Shown: positions 42,385-52,886, counted from the first letter of the stretch. The stretch is DNA of 64,000 bases from Mesosutterella porci (GCF_022134585.1 NZ_JAKNCT010000002.1:62001-126000), one strand, 5' to 3'. A program made the numbers and translations. The notes: generated by a model not told the origin, from the letters alone.

Positions 42385-43100
42385 TTGGTCTGGTTGGGCA
42401 TTCTGGTGACGGACATCTGGTAGCCGAAGCCGCGTATGCTGTCGATGGAGATCGCGTCGCCCGCCGCACGGCTGATTTTGTGGCGGATCGAGCTGACATG
42501 CACATCGATCGCCCTGTCGTAGCGGCCCATGTCGCGGCCGAGAACCTTGACGTAGATGTCGGCTTTGGAAACCCGGTTGCCCAGGTTTTTGGCGAGCATT
42601 TCGAAAAGTGAGAACTCCGTCGACGTGAACTCAATCGGGGTCTGTGTCTTCGTGACCCACACTCGTCTCTGCGAGGAGCTCAGGGTGAGCGGCCCGATGA
42701 TCAGGGGGATGCTTGAGGCTCCTGTGCCGGAGGATCTCCGGAGAATGGCGCGGATTCGGGCGAAGAGCTCCCGCGGAGTGAAGGGCTTGGAGACGTAGTC
42801 GTCCGCACCGAGCTCCAGACCGATGATCCTGTCGGCGGAATCGCCGCGGGCGGTGAGCATGATAACGGGGATGTGCGACCATTCTCGGATCTTGATGAGC
42901 ACGTCCGTGCCCCTCATTCCGGGCATCATAAGGTCAAGGATGACGAGGTCAAAATTTTCCTGGGAGAGCTTCAGAAGCGCCTCCTTCCCGTTGTAGGAGG
43001 GCGTGGGGGCAAAGCCCTCCAGCTGGAGCCCGTCGGTCAAAAGGGAGACCAGATCCGCGTCATCGTCTACGAGAAGAATTTTGGGTTTTGCATCAGGCAT
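42381..43100 (-). CDS. OmpR/PhoB-family response regulator (CpxR-like)
   Basis: A 239-aa regulator. The receiver has D-D-D near residue 12, the phospho-acceptor in V-I-L-D-L-M-M-P-G-M-R-G, and K-P-F. The C-terminal winged helix ends in D-V-H-V-S-S-I-R-H-K-I and S-I-R-G-F-G-Y-Q. It is the first gene of the leftward pair and shares a 336-bp divergent spacer with the LuxR-type pair. Confidence 0.94.
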   Translation of the reverse strand: MPDAKPKILLVDDDADLVSLLTDGLQLEGFAPTPSYNGKEALLKLSQENFDLVILDLMMPGMRGTDVLIKIREWSHIPVIMLTARGDSADRIIGLELGADDYVSKPFTPRELFARIRAILRRSSGTGASSIPLIIGPLTLSSSQRRVWVTKTQTPIEFTSTEFSLFEMLAKNLGNRVSKADIYVKVLGRDMGRYDRAIDVHVSSIRHKISRAAGDAISIDSIRGFGYQMSVTRMPNQTK

Positions 43101-43436
43101 GGCAACAGGTATGAAAATTGCACGCTTCTAAGAAGATTATAAAAATATTATTTATCAAAGATAACGGTTCTACTCCGTTCAATGATAACGATCCTGCCCT
43201 GTTTTGTGCTCTCCCGTGCGGCGCGGGTTGCTCGGCTGCGGCAGAGGGATGCCCGGTCTCCGACCGGTCCCGGGGCTCTTTTCAGGATCTGTGGGAAAAG
43301 TCGGAGGGTTTAATCCATTGTCGTGCTTTATAATCCGAAAAAGCCCCGGATTCCGAAGCGGGCCGCCGATGCGCCGGCCTGCTTTCCGGGGGTTTGCTTA
43401 CGTTTGTTTCCAGTCTGACTGAAAATCAAAGCTTAA
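43101..43436. promoter_or_regulatory. 336-bp divergent spacer between two two-component systems
   Basis: No gene is visible. The cpxR-proximal third is AT-rich and holds nested symmetry: TTATC-AAA-GATAA (43152-43164), AACGG-N7-CCGTT (43163-43179), and a direct repeat GATAACG at 43160 and 43184. A TATAAT (43329-43334) stands 102 nt before the rightward regulator without a clear -35. These look like operator and promoter elements, but factor identity is not readable. Confidence 0.5.
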
Positions 43437-44096
43437 ATGCCAGAAAACAAAATCAACGTGCTGCTTGTTGAGGACGACGGCGAGGTCCGCCACCGTTTCG
43501 AAACTACGATCAATCAGGACCCGCTGATGAGAGTGGTTGGCTGCGCCTCCACAAAGAGGGACGCCGCCCGGCTGATCGAAACGTTGAAATTTGAAGTGAT
43601 GGTGATAGACCTCGGGCTGCCCGACGGAGACGGGATAGACCTTATCCACCTCGCGAGCCGCCTGCACCCGTCTTCTGACATCATGGTGATCACGGTTTAC
43701 GGAGACGAGCAACACGTGGTCAACTCCATCGCGGCTGGCGCGACGGGCTACATCCTCAAAGAGGCCGAAAGCGAGGACATCACCGCGCAGATTAAGCTGC
43801 TGCGCGGCGGCGGCTCTCCTGTGAGCCCCTCGGTGGCCAGAAGCGTGCTGAGGGCCCTGCAGAGCCATTCGGGCGGCATTGTCCAGTCTTCCGAGCCTAA
43901 TCCTCTGTCCGCGCGCGAGACCGAGATCCTGCATCTGCTCGCCAAGGGCATGAGCTTCAATGAAATAGGGGAGATCCTTTCCATTTCGCCCCACACTGTC
44001 ACCGCCCACATCAAGAAGATTTACCGCAAGCTGCAGGTGCACTCGCGCGGCGAGGCGGTCTATGAGGCCGGTCAGATGGGCCTGCTCAATTCCTGA
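43437..44096 (+). CDS. NarL/LuxR-family response regulator
   Basis: A 219-aa regulator. The receiver has E-D-D near residue 12, the phospho-acceptor in V-I-D-L-G-L-P-D-G-D-G, and the lysine in Y-I-L-K-E-A. The C-terminal helix-turn-helix has L-S-A-R-E-T-E-I-L, G-M-S-F-N-E-I-G and H-T-V-T-A-H-I-K-K-I-Y-R-K-L. Its stop overlaps the next kinase start by one base (TGATG), so they are a cognate pair. Confidence 0.93.
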   Translation: MPENKINVLLVEDDGEVRHRFETTINQDPLMRVVGCASTKRDAARLIETLKFEVMVIDLGLPDGDGIDLIHLASRLHPSSDIMVITVYGDEQHVVNSIAAGATGYILKEAESEDITAQIKLLRGGGSPVSPSVARSVLRALQSHSGGIVQSSEPNPLSARETEILHLLAKGMSFNEIGEILSISPHTVTAHIKKIYRKLQVHSRGEAVYEAGQMGLLNS

Positions 44097-45244
44097 TGAA
44101 GACGCTGCGTCTGCTCGGGGGGGCGCTGCTCGTTCTGTGTTCCCCCGCGGCTCTTGCCGAAGGCCCGGAAGGGTCTTTTCCCTTTCTTGTTTTCCTGCTT
44201 GTGAATGCGAGGCACCTTCTCTACGGCGTGTGTCTTGCGGTTCTTTTTGTGCTCGTGCGCGGCCAGGCGTATCGGCCTGCGGGACGCGCAGGGGCGGTTC
44301 CTGCGGCTGCGCTGCTGTTTTTCGGGCTTCTGCTGGCGCTCCTGTGTCCCTTTGCCGCCAGGCTTTCCTGGCTCAACGGGGCGAGTCTGGTGCTTCTCCT
44401 GCTCATTTTGGCGGGAGGAACGCTGCTTCTTCGCCGGCGGCCCGATACGGCGCCGGTTTTCCCGGCGGCTGCCGCCTCGGCCTTTGCCTCAGGACTTGCG
44501 GTGTTTGCGCTGAAGGGGGCATTGCAGCCTCTGCTTGTGGCGGAGGCCGCCGCCTTCTGCTGCCTGCTGCTCTGGGGCTGGTCCCAGCGGGGCATCTCGC
44601 CCGCACCGCAGGACGAGGGGGCTGTCCGCAGGAAGGCGGAGCGGGAGGCTGTCGCCCGGGAACGGGAGAGGTACATCCGCGATATGCACGACGGTCTGGG
44701 CGCAGAGCTTGTGTCGACGCTCGCCGCGGCAAAGACCGGCAAGCTTTCCCAGGAGGCGCTCGTGGATTCCCTGCAGTCTTGCCTGGATCAGATGCGCCTT
44801 GCGATTGACTCGAGCGGCGTGGGAACAGAGGATCTGACCGCCGCGCTGGCCAATCTGAGGTATCGCATGGAACCCAGACTTCGCGCGGCCGGAATCCGCC
44901 TGGTCTGGGATGTCTCCGGCATGCCGGATGACTTCGCCTGTCCCCCTGAGCTGTCCTTCTGCGCCCTGAGCGTGCTGCAGGAGGCCCTGACAAACGCCGT
45001 CAAATACAGCGGCGCCGACCGGCTCGAGGTCAAGGCCTCCGTGAATGGGGGCGCACTGCAGCTTTCCGCCGCGGACAACGGCAGGGGCATGGCGCCCGGG
45101 GCCGTATCCGATCGCTCGCAGGGCAACGGTCTCGGGCTGGCGAACATGGGTCGGCGCGTGCGGGAGGCCGGCGGTGAGCTCAGCGTCTCGGAGGGGCCGC
45201 AGGCTCGAGGGGTGCAGGTACTGCTGAAGCTGCCGGTGGCTTAG
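44096..45244 (+). CDS. Multi-pass HisKA_3 sensor histidine kinase
   Basis: A 382-aa kinase. A signal-like N-terminus is followed by about five hydrophobic segments up to residue 163, with no sizeable extracellular loop. This suggests sensing within the membrane. The dimerisation motif [14 protein letters not shown] holds the histidine of the HisKA_3 class. The ATPase has [10 protein letters not shown] and D-N-G-R-G-M, then G-L-G-L-A-N-M-G. The stimulus is unknown. The last 4 bp overlap the convergent moaC. Confidence 0.92.
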   Translation: MKTLRLLGGALLVLCSPAALAEGPEGSFPFLVFLLVNARHLLYGVCLAVLFVLVRGQAYRPAGRAGAVPAAALLFFGLLLALLCPFAARLSWLNGASLVLLLLILAGGTLLLRRRPDTAPVFPAAAASAFASGLAVFALKGALQPLLVAEAAAFCCLLLWGWSQRGISPAPQDEGAVRRKAEREAVARERERYIRDMHDGLGAELVSTLAAAKTGKLSQEALVDSLQSCLDQMRLAIDSSGVGTEDLTAALANLRYRMEPRLRAAGIRLVWDVSGMPDDFACPPELSFCALSVLQEALTNAVKYSGADRLEVKASVNGGALQLSAADNGRGMAPGAVSDRSQGNGLGLANMGRRVREAGGELSVSEGPQARGVQVLLKLPVA

Positions 45245-45753
45245 CCGTCCGCGAGTCTCGGGGCGGGATCGGCGCTCTGCCAGTGGCCGCTTTTGCCCCC
45301 GTTCTTGTCAAGCAGGCGGATGTCCGAGAGAACCATGCCCCGGTCGATCGCCTTGCACATGTCATAGATTGTGAGCAGTCCTATCTCTACGGCGGTAAGG
45401 GCCTCCATTTCAACGCCTGTTTTTCCGTCCGTTTCGCAGATCGCCCGGCAGACTACGGCGCTTTCCTTTTCGTGGAGATCGAAGTCAACGGCCACATGGG
45501 TCAGAGGCAGCGGATGGCACAGCGGGACAAGCTCAGAGGTCTTCTTGCTTGCCATGATGGCGGCGATGCGCGCGATGCCGATGACGTCGCCTTTTTTGGC
45601 GCTGCCCGAGGCGATGACCTGGAATGTGGAGGGATGCATGCGGATGACGCCCTGGGCCGTGGCGCACCGGTGGGTGATGCTCTTGGCGGCGACATCCACC
45701 ATGTGGGCCTGCCCCCTGCTGTCGAAATGCGTTAAACCGTTTTCTGAACTCAT
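45241..45753 (-). CDS. moaC: Cyclic pyranopterin monophosphate synthase
   Basis: With MoaA it turns GTP into cyclic pyranopterin monophosphate, the first stage of molybdenum cofactor synthesis. [26 protein letters not shown] and [10 protein letters not shown], with D-M-C-K-A-I-D, are family hallmarks. The ATG at 45753 gives 170 aa. A TTG 21 nt upstream is less likely. It stands alone; other moa genes are absent. Confidence 0.96.
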   Translation of the reverse strand: MSSENGLTHFDSRGQAHMVDVAAKSITHRCATAQGVIRMHPSTFQVIASGSAKKGDVIGIARIAAIMASKKTSELVPLCHPLPLTHVAVDFDLHEKESAVVCRAICETDGKTGVEMEALTAVEIGLLTIYDMCKAIDRGMVLSDIRLLDKNGGKSGHWQSADPAPRLADG

Positions 45754-45852
45754 CGAGAAATACTCAGTCACCAAAAAAATGGAAGCGCGGCCTCTTCTTG
45801 AGGCGTTGGCTTCTTATCATAGTTGAGGCTTGCTTTTTAGCGGAAGAAACTG

Positions 45853-47361
45853 ATGAAGTCCTTGATCGCCTACTCTTTAAGCCTGATCCTCGCCGCCACG
45901 CCCGTCCTCAGCGCCTCGGCGGCTCAGGGCATGGATCAGGTCCGTCTCCCGGCCATCGGGGAGCCGGCGGGATCCGGCGAGCTGTCTCCGGAGGAAGAGA
46001 GGCGGATCGGCGAGCAGTCTATGGTCCAGATCCGCAACAGCCGCTTTTACCTCGATGACCTGGACGTCTCCGAGTATCTGAACCGTCTGGGCTACAGGCT
46101 GGTGGCCATGGCGCCCTCCAACAGTTATGGTTTCCAGTTTTTTCCGCTGAAGGTGCCTGAAATTAACGCTTTCGCCCTTCCCGGCGGTTTCATCGCCGTT
46201 TTTTCCGGCACAGTGCTCGCGGCCTCCGATGAGAGCGAGCTCGCGGGGGTTATGGCCCATGAAATAGCACACGTCACCCAGAGGCATATCGCCCGGATGT
46301 TTGAAAGGCAGAGAGGCACGGGGGCGCTCGCCATCGGGTCCTTCCTGCTTGCGATTCTTGCGGCTGCCGCTGGCGGCAGCTCGGGGGGCAACGCTGCCTC
46401 TGCCATCGTGATGGGCAGTCAGGCTGCCATGATCTCCAATCAGTTGAAATTTTCCAGAAGCGCCGAACAGGAGGCTGACCGCATAGGCTTCCAGATCCTT
46501 ACGCGCGCCGGCTACGACCCCCGCGGCATGGTGCGGTTTTTCCAGCGCCTGCAGCAGCAAAGCGGCAGCTATGATTCCTCGAACTCCTATCTGTCCGACC
46601 ACCCGCTTACGATCGAGCGCATCGGGGACATGGAAAACAGGGCGAGAAACTATCCTCAGTCGTTCCGAAAGTCCGACGACTTCGACTTCCTTCTGATCCA
46701 GGCCCGGCTGCTGGTGCTGCAGGGGGACCGCACGGCGGACTGGGAGGAAGCCGTGCGGCAGCTGCGGCTCAGGCTTGTCGGCCGGAGTTCCGGAGAGCAG
46801 GCTGCGGCGGCACACTACGGGCTGTCCGTGGCCTACAGGCAGATGGGCAGGGCGGCCGCGGCCTATGAGGAGGCGGAAAAGGCGGATGCAGCCGCAGGGG
46901 GGCGCAGGAGCGTCTTTATCGACAAAAACCTCTGCGAAACCCGCTTCCTCGCCGCCGGCAGCGAGGCCGAAAAGGAAGCGGCGCTTGCCCAGATGCGCCG
47001 GCTCTGTGACCAGAACCCCGTTTCATCCATGGCGGCAGGCGCTTACATCGAGGCGCTGCGCTCCATGGGCCGGCATGAAGAGATCCTGCGGTACCTGAAA
47101 ACCCAGGGGGCCTTCTCGCAGGACAACCCCGCGTATTATCGTTACTACGCGCAGTCGAGCGAGGCCCTCGGGCGGCACAGCGAGTCGCACCTCGCCATCG
47201 GGAGGATGTACGCCCTGCAGGGAGAGTGGAAACAGGCCGCGATTCAATTCCACGAGGCGGAGAAGGCCTCGGACGGAGATTTCTATACGATGAGTGAGAT
47301 TGATGCGAGGCTGCGCGAGGCCGAATCCCGAATGAAGGACGGGGAGGGCGGGAGCCGTTAG
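45853..47361 (+). CDS. bepA: Periplasmic M48 metalloprotease with TPR domain (BepA-like)
   Basis: BepA-type proteins are periplasmic zinc proteases/chaperones that check assembly of outer-membrane proteins such as LptD. A signal peptide (about residues 1-24) precedes the M48 domain with M-A-H-E-I-A-H-V-T-Q-R-H (zinc H-E-x-x-H). A third-ligand glutamate lies in S-A-E-Q-E-A-D-R-I-G. The C-terminal 230 residues form TPR-like helices. GGAAGAAAC precedes the ATG. The length is 502 aa. lptD, a known BepA client in E. coli, is encoded 15 kb away. Confidence 0.9.
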   Translation: MKSLIAYSLSLILAATPVLSASAAQGMDQVRLPAIGEPAGSGELSPEEERRIGEQSMVQIRNSRFYLDDLDVSEYLNRLGYRLVAMAPSNSYGFQFFPLKVPEINAFALPGGFIAVFSGTVLAASDESELAGVMAHEIAHVTQRHIARMFERQRGTGALAIGSFLLAILAAAAGGSSGGNAASAIVMGSQAAMISNQLKFSRSAEQEADRIGFQILTRAGYDPRGMVRFFQRLQQQSGSYDSSNSYLSDHPLTIERIGDMENRARNYPQSFRKSDDFDFLLIQARLLVLQGDRTADWEEAVRQLRLRLVGRSSGEQAAAAHYGLSVAYRQMGRAAAAYEEAEKADAAAGGRRSVFIDKNLCETRFLAAGSEAEKEAALAQMRRLCDQNPVSSMAAGAYIEALRSMGRHEEILRYLKTQGAFSQDNPAYYRYYAQSSEALGRHSESHLAIGRMYALQGEWKQAAIQFHEAEKASDGDFYTMSEIDARLREAESRMKDGEGGSR

Positions 47362-47430
47362 GCTCCCTGTTCCGGCGGGGGATGTTAAGTCCCTCAAATC
47401 ATGAGAAAATAGATTCCTTTCATACCGGCG

Positions 47431-47458
47431 GCCCGGCGGGGGAGCTCCCCCGCCGGGC
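47431..47458. repeat. 28-bp perfect palindrome in the bepA-FNR spacer
   Basis: GCCCGGCGGGGGAG is followed directly by its exact reverse complement. As RNA it would form a very stable hairpin, but only ATTCATCC follows on the rightward strand, so it is at best an imperfect terminator. Confidence 0.85.
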
Positions 47459-47488
47459 ATTCATCCTTTACGGAAAAACAGATTTCCA

Positions 47489-48583
47489 ATGGCTATTAAA
47501 GATTACATGATCGTCGCGTCGCGCTGCGACGAAACGATAGAGACGGATGTTGTTGTCGTGGGCGGCGGCCCGGTCGGGCTTTTCCAGGTTTTTGAACTGG
47601 GCCTGCTGGAGATGAAGTGCCACGTGGTCGATTCCCTGAAGAACGTGGGCGGACAGTGCATGGAGCTTTATCCTCAGAAGCCCATCTACGATATTCCCGC
47701 CGTGCCTGTCTATTCTTCGGCGCAACTCACCGAGAACCTTCTCAAGCAGAACTGGCCCTTCAAGCCCGTCTACCATCTGGGCGAAGTGGTGACCGTGGTG
47801 AAGAAACTGCCCGACGGGACGTTCCATGTCGAGACGGATGCCGGCTCCAGATTCCACAGCAGAGCGGTGATCATCGCCTCCGGCGTGGGCTCTTTCGACG
47901 CCCGTCCGATGCGGGTCCCCGGCATTGAGAAATTCAAAGGCAAGCAGCTCTTTTACCGCGTCCGCGATCCAGAGCAGTTCGCCGGCAAGAACATCGTCAT
48001 CTGCGGCGGCGGGGACTCCGCGCTGGACTGGACGCTTAATCTGGTCGGAAAGGCCGAAAGCGTCATCCTCGTGCACCGCCGCGACGGTTTCCGCGCGGCC
48101 GCTGCGAGCGTGGCGAAGATGAAGCAGCTCTGCGAAAACTGGGAGATGCAGTTCATGATCGGCTCGGTGACGGGATTCGAAGAGAAGGACGGCCGGCTCA
48201 AGGAAATCCGCGTGACCGGAGCCGACGGCATTGTGAGGCGCATCCCCCTGGACTGCCTGCTGGTGTTCTTTGGCCTCCAGCCCAAGGTTGGCCCCATCGC
48301 GAACTGGGGTATCGAGCTGGACCACAAGCAGATCGTGGTCGACACGGCTAAGTTCGAGACCAGCGTGCCCGGCATTTTCGCCGTTGGCGACTGCAATACT
48401 TATCCGGGCAAGAAGAAGCTGATCCTGTCGGGCTTTCACGAGTGCGCGCTGGCCGCTTTCGGAGCCTCGCAGTACGTATTCCCCGAGAAAAAGGTCTTCC
48501 TGCAGTACACAACGACTTCTCCCAAGCTGCACAAGGCACTCGGCGTGCCCGATCCTGCGCACCACAAGGAAGACGCTGAATGA
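47489..48583 (+). CDS. Ferredoxin/flavodoxin-NADP reductase, thioredoxin-reductase-like type
   Basis: A 364-aa flavoprotein. The FAD motif is [10 protein letters not shown] (near residue 29) and the NADPH motif is [11 protein letters not shown]. It lacks the redox C-x-x-C of thioredoxin reductases, where D-S-A-L-D-W is intact, which fits the YumC-type ferredoxin-NADP reductases. F-A-V-G-D-C-N is the second FAD motif. An N-terminal extension of about 17 residues precedes the FAD fold. It is bounded by a palindrome upstream and a GC hairpin downstream. Confidence 0.9.
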   Translation: MAIKDYMIVASRCDETIETDVVVVGGGPVGLFQVFELGLLEMKCHVVDSLKNVGGQCMELYPQKPIYDIPAVPVYSSAQLTENLLKQNWPFKPVYHLGEVVTVVKKLPDGTFHVETDAGSRFHSRAVIIASGVGSFDARPMRVPGIEKFKGKQLFYRVRDPEQFAGKNIVICGGGDSALDWTLNLVGKAESVILVHRRDGFRAAAASVAKMKQLCENWEMQFMIGSVTGFEEKDGRLKEIRVTGADGIVRRIPLDCLLVFFGLQPKVGPIANWGIELDHKQIVVDTAKFETSVPGIFAVGDCNTYPGKKKLILSGFHECALAAFGASQYVFPEKKVFLQYTTTSPKLHKALGVPDPAHHKEDAE

Positions 48584-48586
48584 AGA

Positions 48587-48607
48587 CCCGCCGCCCAGGG
48601 CGGCGGG
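48587..48607. terminator. GC-rich hairpin between converging FNR and apbC genes
   Basis: CCCGCCGCCC and GGGCGGCGGG flank a single A; in practice a 9-bp stem with a 3-nt loop. No T run follows on either side, so terminator function is uncertain. Confidence 0.5.
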
Positions 48608-48628
48608 GGACCCATGAGCCGCAGCCGG

Positions 48629-49705
48629 TCAGGCCTTTACCGGCTTGATTTTAGGCAGCGACGCGGAATGGTCGACGGGCAGCTGCGAAAGGGCCGCAGC
48701 CGCCTTTCGGGCAATGCTGAGGAAAAGGCCTGCGGTCTCGCTTTCCGGCTCCGCGATGACGGTGGGCCGCCCGGAGTCGGCCTCCTGCCGGATCGCAGGG
48801 TCCAGCGGCAGGCTGCCCAGGATCGGCACGTCGTACTGCTCTGAGAGCCGCTTGGCGCCGCCCTCGCCAAAGATCCGTTCCAGGTGTCCGCAGTGAGGGC
48901 AGCGAAAGAGCGCCATATTCTCGACGACGCCGAGCACCGGCACATTGACCTTCCTGAACATCATGAGGCCTTTTCTGGCGTCCAGGGTGGCGATTTCCTG
49001 GGGAGTCGTGACGACCACGGCGCCGGTCACAGGCACCTGCTGGGTGAGCGTGAGCTGCACGTCGCCTGTTCCGGGGGGCATGTCGACCACGAGGTAGTCG
49101 AGGTCGCTCCACCGGGTCTGGAAGAGAAGCTGCTGGAGGGCGGAGGACACCATCGGGCCGCGCCAGATAACGGGATCCTCGGGGTTGATCAGGAAGCCGA
49201 TGGAGTTCACCTGCAGCCCGTAGGCTGTGTTCGGGGTCATGGTCTTGCCGTCCTCGCAGGCGGGGATGGCGTTCACGCCCAGCATGGCGGGCTGGCTGGG
49301 GCCGTAGATGTCCGCATCAAGCATGCCCACGCGGGCGCCTTCCGCAGACAGGGCGAGCGCCAGGTTGGCCGCGATGGTGGACTTGCCGACGCCGCCCTTG
49401 CCGGAGGAGACGGCGATGATGTTCTTCACGCCGGGCAGAACGCGCAGCAGCGGCTGGACCTTGTGGGCCCGAATCCGCTGCTCTACTTCGACTTCCGCTT
49501 CGATGCCGTTTTCCGCCAGGGTCTTCAGAATGGAGCCGCGCAGCGGTTCGATCTGCGTCTTTGCCGGATAGTCGAGACGGATCTCGATGCGGGTTTCCCT
49601 CTCCGAGGCATCGATTCCTGCGATTTCTCCGCTGTCCCCGAGCCCTTTGCCGGTGTTCGGGTCCGTGACGGAGTTCAGGATTTTTTCAATTTTGTCTTTG
49701 GTCAT
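48629..49705 (-). CDS. apbC: Iron-sulfur cluster carrier ATPase ApbC/Mrp
   Basis: P-loop carrier that binds and hands over Fe-S clusters. An N-terminal DUF59/MIP18 domain (about residues 1-85) precedes the ATPase. The deviant Walker A is S-G-K-G-G-V-G-K-S, followed by [10 protein letters not shown] and [13 protein letters not shown] gives the bridging C-x-x-C. The length of 358 aa is usual. It diverges from metG, its normal neighbour in many proteobacteria. Confidence 0.95.
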   Translation of the reverse strand: MTKDKIEKILNSVTDPNTGKGLGDSGEIAGIDASERETRIEIRLDYPAKTQIEPLRGSILKTLAENGIEAEVEVEQRIRAHKVQPLLRVLPGVKNIIAVSSGKGGVGKSTIAANLALALSAEGARVGMLDADIYGPSQPAMLGVNAIPACEDGKTMTPNTAYGLQVNSIGFLINPEDPVIWRGPMVSSALQQLLFQTRWSDLDYLVVDMPPGTGDVQLTLTQQVPVTGAVVVTTPQEIATLDARKGLMMFRKVNVPVLGVVENMALFRCPHCGHLERIFGEGGAKRLSEQYDVPILGSLPLDPAIRQEADSGRPTVIAEPESETAGLFLSIARKAAAALSQLPVDHSASLPKIKPVKA

Positions 49706-49898
49706 GGGCTTGGTTTCGTCCTCACAAAACTCTGTCCATTATCCCACGCAGCCCAGAAGCGGCCGCAGACCATCCGGCAGGCGCCGCCGGCGCTTCGCGC
49801 CCGAGGACCTGCTCAAAAGGCGGTTCGCCTGGGCCGTGGGCGCGCCGTGTAGAGATAAAATAAAACTTTCATTTCCTTTTCTCTGCGTCCAAAAATCC

Positions 49899-51962
49899 AT
49901 GAGCAAACGCAACATTTTTATAACAACAGCTCTGCCTTACGCCAACGGCCCGTTTCACATCGGGCACATTACGGAATATATTCTGGCCGACACCTGGGTG
50001 CGCCATGAGCGGATGATGGGCAACAATGTCGTCTTCGTCGGCGCGGACGACACCCACGGGGCGCCCATGATGATCGCAGCGGAAAAAAAGGGAGTCACGC
50101 CGCAGGAGTTTGTGGCCCAGATCCGGGCCGGCCGCAAGCAGTACCTCGACGGCTTCCACATCAAGTTCGACTGGTGGTACACAACGGATTCTCCTGAAAA
50201 CGTGAAGCTCTCGCAGGAGATCTACCGCCGCCTGAAGGCGGCCGGCATGATCTATACGAAAAGCGTGACGCAGTACTATGACACGCAGAAGAAGATGTTC
50301 CTAGCGGACCGCTATATCAAAGGGAAGTGCCCGCACTGCGGCGCAGAAGATCAGTACGGGGACAGCTGCGAGGTCTGCGGATCGGTCTACAGCCCCACCG
50401 AGCTGATCAATCCGTACTCGGTTCTGACGGGAACCACGCCGGAGCTGCGCAGCTCCGTACATTATTTTTTCAAGCTTTCGGATCCCTCCGCGAGGCAGTT
50501 CCTGCGGGAGTGGACCAGCGGCTGCGGCTTGGACGGCAAGCCCCGCCTGCAGCCCGAGGTGCTCGCCAAGGACCAGGAGTGGCTCGGCGAGGGCGCGCAG
50601 CTAGAGGACTGGGATATTTCCCGAGACGCGCCTTATTTCGGAATCCCGATTCCCGACGCTCCGGGGAAATTCTTCTATGTCTGGCTGGACGCGCCGGTCG
50701 GCTATCTCGCTTCCCTTATGTCCTACTGCAACGCAAAGGGAATTGATTTCGAGAAATTCCTCTCCGACCCCTCTACCGAGCAGATCCACTTCATCGGAAA
50801 GGACATCATCTATTTCCACACTCTGTTCTGGCCTGCGATGCTGAAGTACGCGGGCCGTCCGTTCCGCGTCCCAGACCATATTTATGTGCACGGCTTCGTG
50901 ACGGTGGGCGGCGCCAAGATGAGCAAGTCCCGGGGCACGGGCATCAGCCCCCTCCGGTATCTGGAGCTCGGGATGGATCCGGAGTGGCTCCGCTATTATC
51001 TGGCGGCCAAGCTCTCCTCGAAGGTCGAAGACATTGACTTCACGAAGCAGGACTTCTTCTCCCGGATCAATTCGGACCTGATCGGCAAGTACGTCAACAT
51101 CGCCTCGCGTTCGGCGGGTTTCATCGTGAAGCGCTTCGGCGGGCGGGTGCTTGATGCCGCCATGGACGATCCGCTGCTTGAGGCGCTGCGCTCTCAGGCC
51201 GGCTCCATCATGGATCTGTACGAGAACCGCGAGTTCTCCAGAGTGACGAGAAGCGTCATGGAGCTCGCAGACCAGACCAACGAGTACATCGACCGCATGA
51301 AGCCCTGGGAGCTCGCCAAGGATCCGCAGAAGGCCGACGAACTGCACCGCGTTGCTTCGGTGAGTCTGGAGGCCTTCAGGATTCTCACCAATTATCTGAA
51401 GCCTATCCTGCCCGGCACCGCCAGCAAGGTCGAGGAGTTCCTCCAGTGCGGGGAGCTCACCTGGCAGAGCATCCGCAGCCCGCTCAGCTCGCAGGGCGAG
51501 ATTCTCCCCTTTAAACACCTGATGCAGCGCGTCGACATGGAAAAACAGCTGGACCAGCTGCTTCCGGCTCCCGCCCCCGAGCAAAAGCCGCAGGAAGTCC
51601 TGCCCGGCGGCGAGGCGATCGCCCCGGTCTGCTCGATTCAGGACTTCAACCGCGTGGATCTGCGCGTGGCAAAAATCCTGAAGTGCGAGGAAGTGGAGGG
51701 GTCGAACAAGCTCCTGCGGCTCACCCTGGATGTCGGTGAAGGCAGTCCCCGCACGGTTTTCTCCGGCATCAAGTCTTCCTACAGGCCCGAGGATCTGGTC
51801 GGCAGGCTCACGGTGGTGGTGGCGAACCTTGCCCCGCGCAAGATGCGCTTCGGCCTCTCCGAGGGCATGGTGCTTGCTGCATCCGACGCCTCTGGCGGCA
51901 CGCCGGGCTTTTACCTGCTCGCCCCGTTCGAAGGCGCAAAGCCCGGAATGCGGCTGCATTGA
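49899..51962 (+). CDS. metG: Methionyl-tRNA synthetase
   Basis: Class I synthetase, 687 aa. H-I-G-H lies at residues 20-23 and K-M-S-K-S near 340. A zinc knuckle C-P-H-C-G...C-E-V-C-G lies near residues 145-165. The C-terminal 100 residues (from about residue 585) form the tRNA-binding/dimerisation domain ([18 protein letters not shown]). The ATG at 49899 is chosen by homology; no clear Shine-Dalgarno is visible. The frame extends 104 codons upstream only as a shadow. Confidence 0.97.
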   Translation: MSKRNIFITTALPYANGPFHIGHITEYILADTWVRHERMMGNNVVFVGADDTHGAPMMIAAEKKGVTPQEFVAQIRAGRKQYLDGFHIKFDWWYTTDSPENVKLSQEIYRRLKAAGMIYTKSVTQYYDTQKKMFLADRYIKGKCPHCGAEDQYGDSCEVCGSVYSPTELINPYSVLTGTTPELRSSVHYFFKLSDPSARQFLREWTSGCGLDGKPRLQPEVLAKDQEWLGEGAQLEDWDISRDAPYFGIPIPDAPGKFFYVWLDAPVGYLASLMSYCNAKGIDFEKFLSDPSTEQIHFIGKDIIYFHTLFWPAMLKYAGRPFRVPDHIYVHGFVTVGGAKMSKSRGTGISPLRYLELGMDPEWLRYYLAAKLSSKVEDIDFTKQDFFSRINSDLIGKYVNIASRSAGFIVKRFGGRVLDAAMDDPLLEALRSQAGSIMDLYENREFSRVTRSVMELADQTNEYIDRMKPWELAKDPQKADELHRVASVSLEAFRILTNYLKPILPGTASKVEEFLQCGELTWQSIRSPLSSQGEILPFKHLMQRVDMEKQLDQLLPAPAPEQKPQEVLPGGEAIAPVCSIQDFNRVDLRVAKILKCEEVEGSNKLLRLTLDVGEGSPRTVFSGIKSSYRPEDLVGRLTVVVANLAPRKMRFGLSEGMVLAASDASGGTPGFYLLAPFEGAKPGMRLH

Positions 51963-51971
51963 AAGTGCAAA

Positions 51972-52000
51972 AGAGTCCGCGGGAAAAGCCCGCGGACTCT
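51972..52000. terminator. Bidirectional terminator between metG and scpA
   Basis: AGAGTCCGCGGG pairs exactly with CCCGCGGACTCT around AAAAG. It lies 9 nt past the metG stop and serves both converging genes. The T run is four on the leftward strand and weak on the rightward strand. Confidence 0.8.
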
Positions 52001-52038
52001 CTTGTACAGCGGTCCCTGCCAGCCCTGGCCCTTCAGGG

Positions 52039-52869
52039 TTAAAAGAGAGACTCCGGGGCGGCTGAGGCGGTCAGCCAGATGGGCGCGAAGGGGGCGGCCT
52101 GCGTGATGTGCACCAGCTCTTCCTTGGCGAGCTCCAGGATGGCCAGGAAGAATACCAGCGCCTCCCGGGGCGTGCGGCTTTCTGAAATGAGCGCAGAGAA
52201 TTCGATGTAGGGCTTCGCCTGCAGTTCGCGTAGCGTCCGGCTCATATACTCGCGTATGGACAGCTCCTCGCGGCTCACGCTGTGGTTTCCGCGCAGCGCC
52301 AGGCCTTTTAGTACGCGCGCCCAGGCCGACTGCAGTTCGGAGAGGCTTACCTCGGGCAGCCTCTCGTCGTCAGCCTCTTCCAGCCGGACGCTTACCTCGG
52401 AGAAGTCACGCCCGCAGATGGGCAGTTCGTCGAGCTCCTGTGCGCCGCGCTTGATTTTCTCGTACTCGATCAGGCGCCTCATCAGCTCGGCTTTAGGGTC
52501 TTCGGCCTCCTCGCCGGTATCGGTTTTCCTCACAGGCAGCAGCAGCTGGCTCTTGATGGAGGTCAGGTAGGCGGCCATCACCAGATAGTCTCCTGCCAGA
52601 TCGAGGTTGTGCGCCCGAATGAGTTCGACGTAGGCGACATACTGCTGCGTGAGTGTCGCCATCGGTATGTCCATGATGTCGAACTTCTGCCTGCGGATCA
52701 GGTACAGCAGCAGGTCGAGCGGGCCTTCGAAGGAGCGCAGAAACACCACGAGCGCGTCGGGCGGGATGTAAAGCCCGTCGGGAAGGCGCGACATCGGTAC
52801 CCCGTAGAGCTTTGCGACGGGGTCTTCAGAGGGCAGCAGAGTGTCTTGAGGCTGGGCTGCGGCGTCCAA
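52039..52869 (-). CDS. scpA: Segregation and condensation protein A
   Basis: Kleisin subunit of the SMC-ScpAB condensin. The N-terminal hallmark F-E-G-P-L-D-L-L-L-Y-L-I-R-R-Q is followed by I-D-I-P-M-A and D-Y-L-V-M-A-A-Y-L. The C-terminal winged helix is near residues 200-260. I kept the TTG at 52869 because the L-Y-G-x-P-M...L-Y-I-P-P-D-A-L segment is conserved upstream of the core in related bacteria; an ATG at 52794 is the alternative. No scpB or smc is in the window. Confidence 0.9.
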   Translation of the reverse strand: MDAAAQPQDTLLPSEDPVAKLYGVPMSRLPDGLYIPPDALVVFLRSFEGPLDLLLYLIRRQKFDIMDIPMATLTQQYVAYVELIRAHNLDLAGDYLVMAAYLTSIKSQLLLPVRKTDTGEEAEDPKAELMRRLIEYEKIKRGAQELDELPICGRDFSEVSVRLEEADDERLPEVSLSELQSAWARVLKGLALRGNHSVSREELSIREYMSRTLRELQAKPYIEFSALISESRTPREALVFFLAILELAKEELVHITQAAPFAPIWLTASAAPESLF

Positions 52870-52886
52870 TTGCGGGAGGTATCCTC

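Noticed and set aside
47468-48565. 365-aa open frame on the - strand
   Set aside because: It mirrors the ferredoxin-NADP reductase gene almost exactly; the + strand product has clear FAD and NADP motifs.
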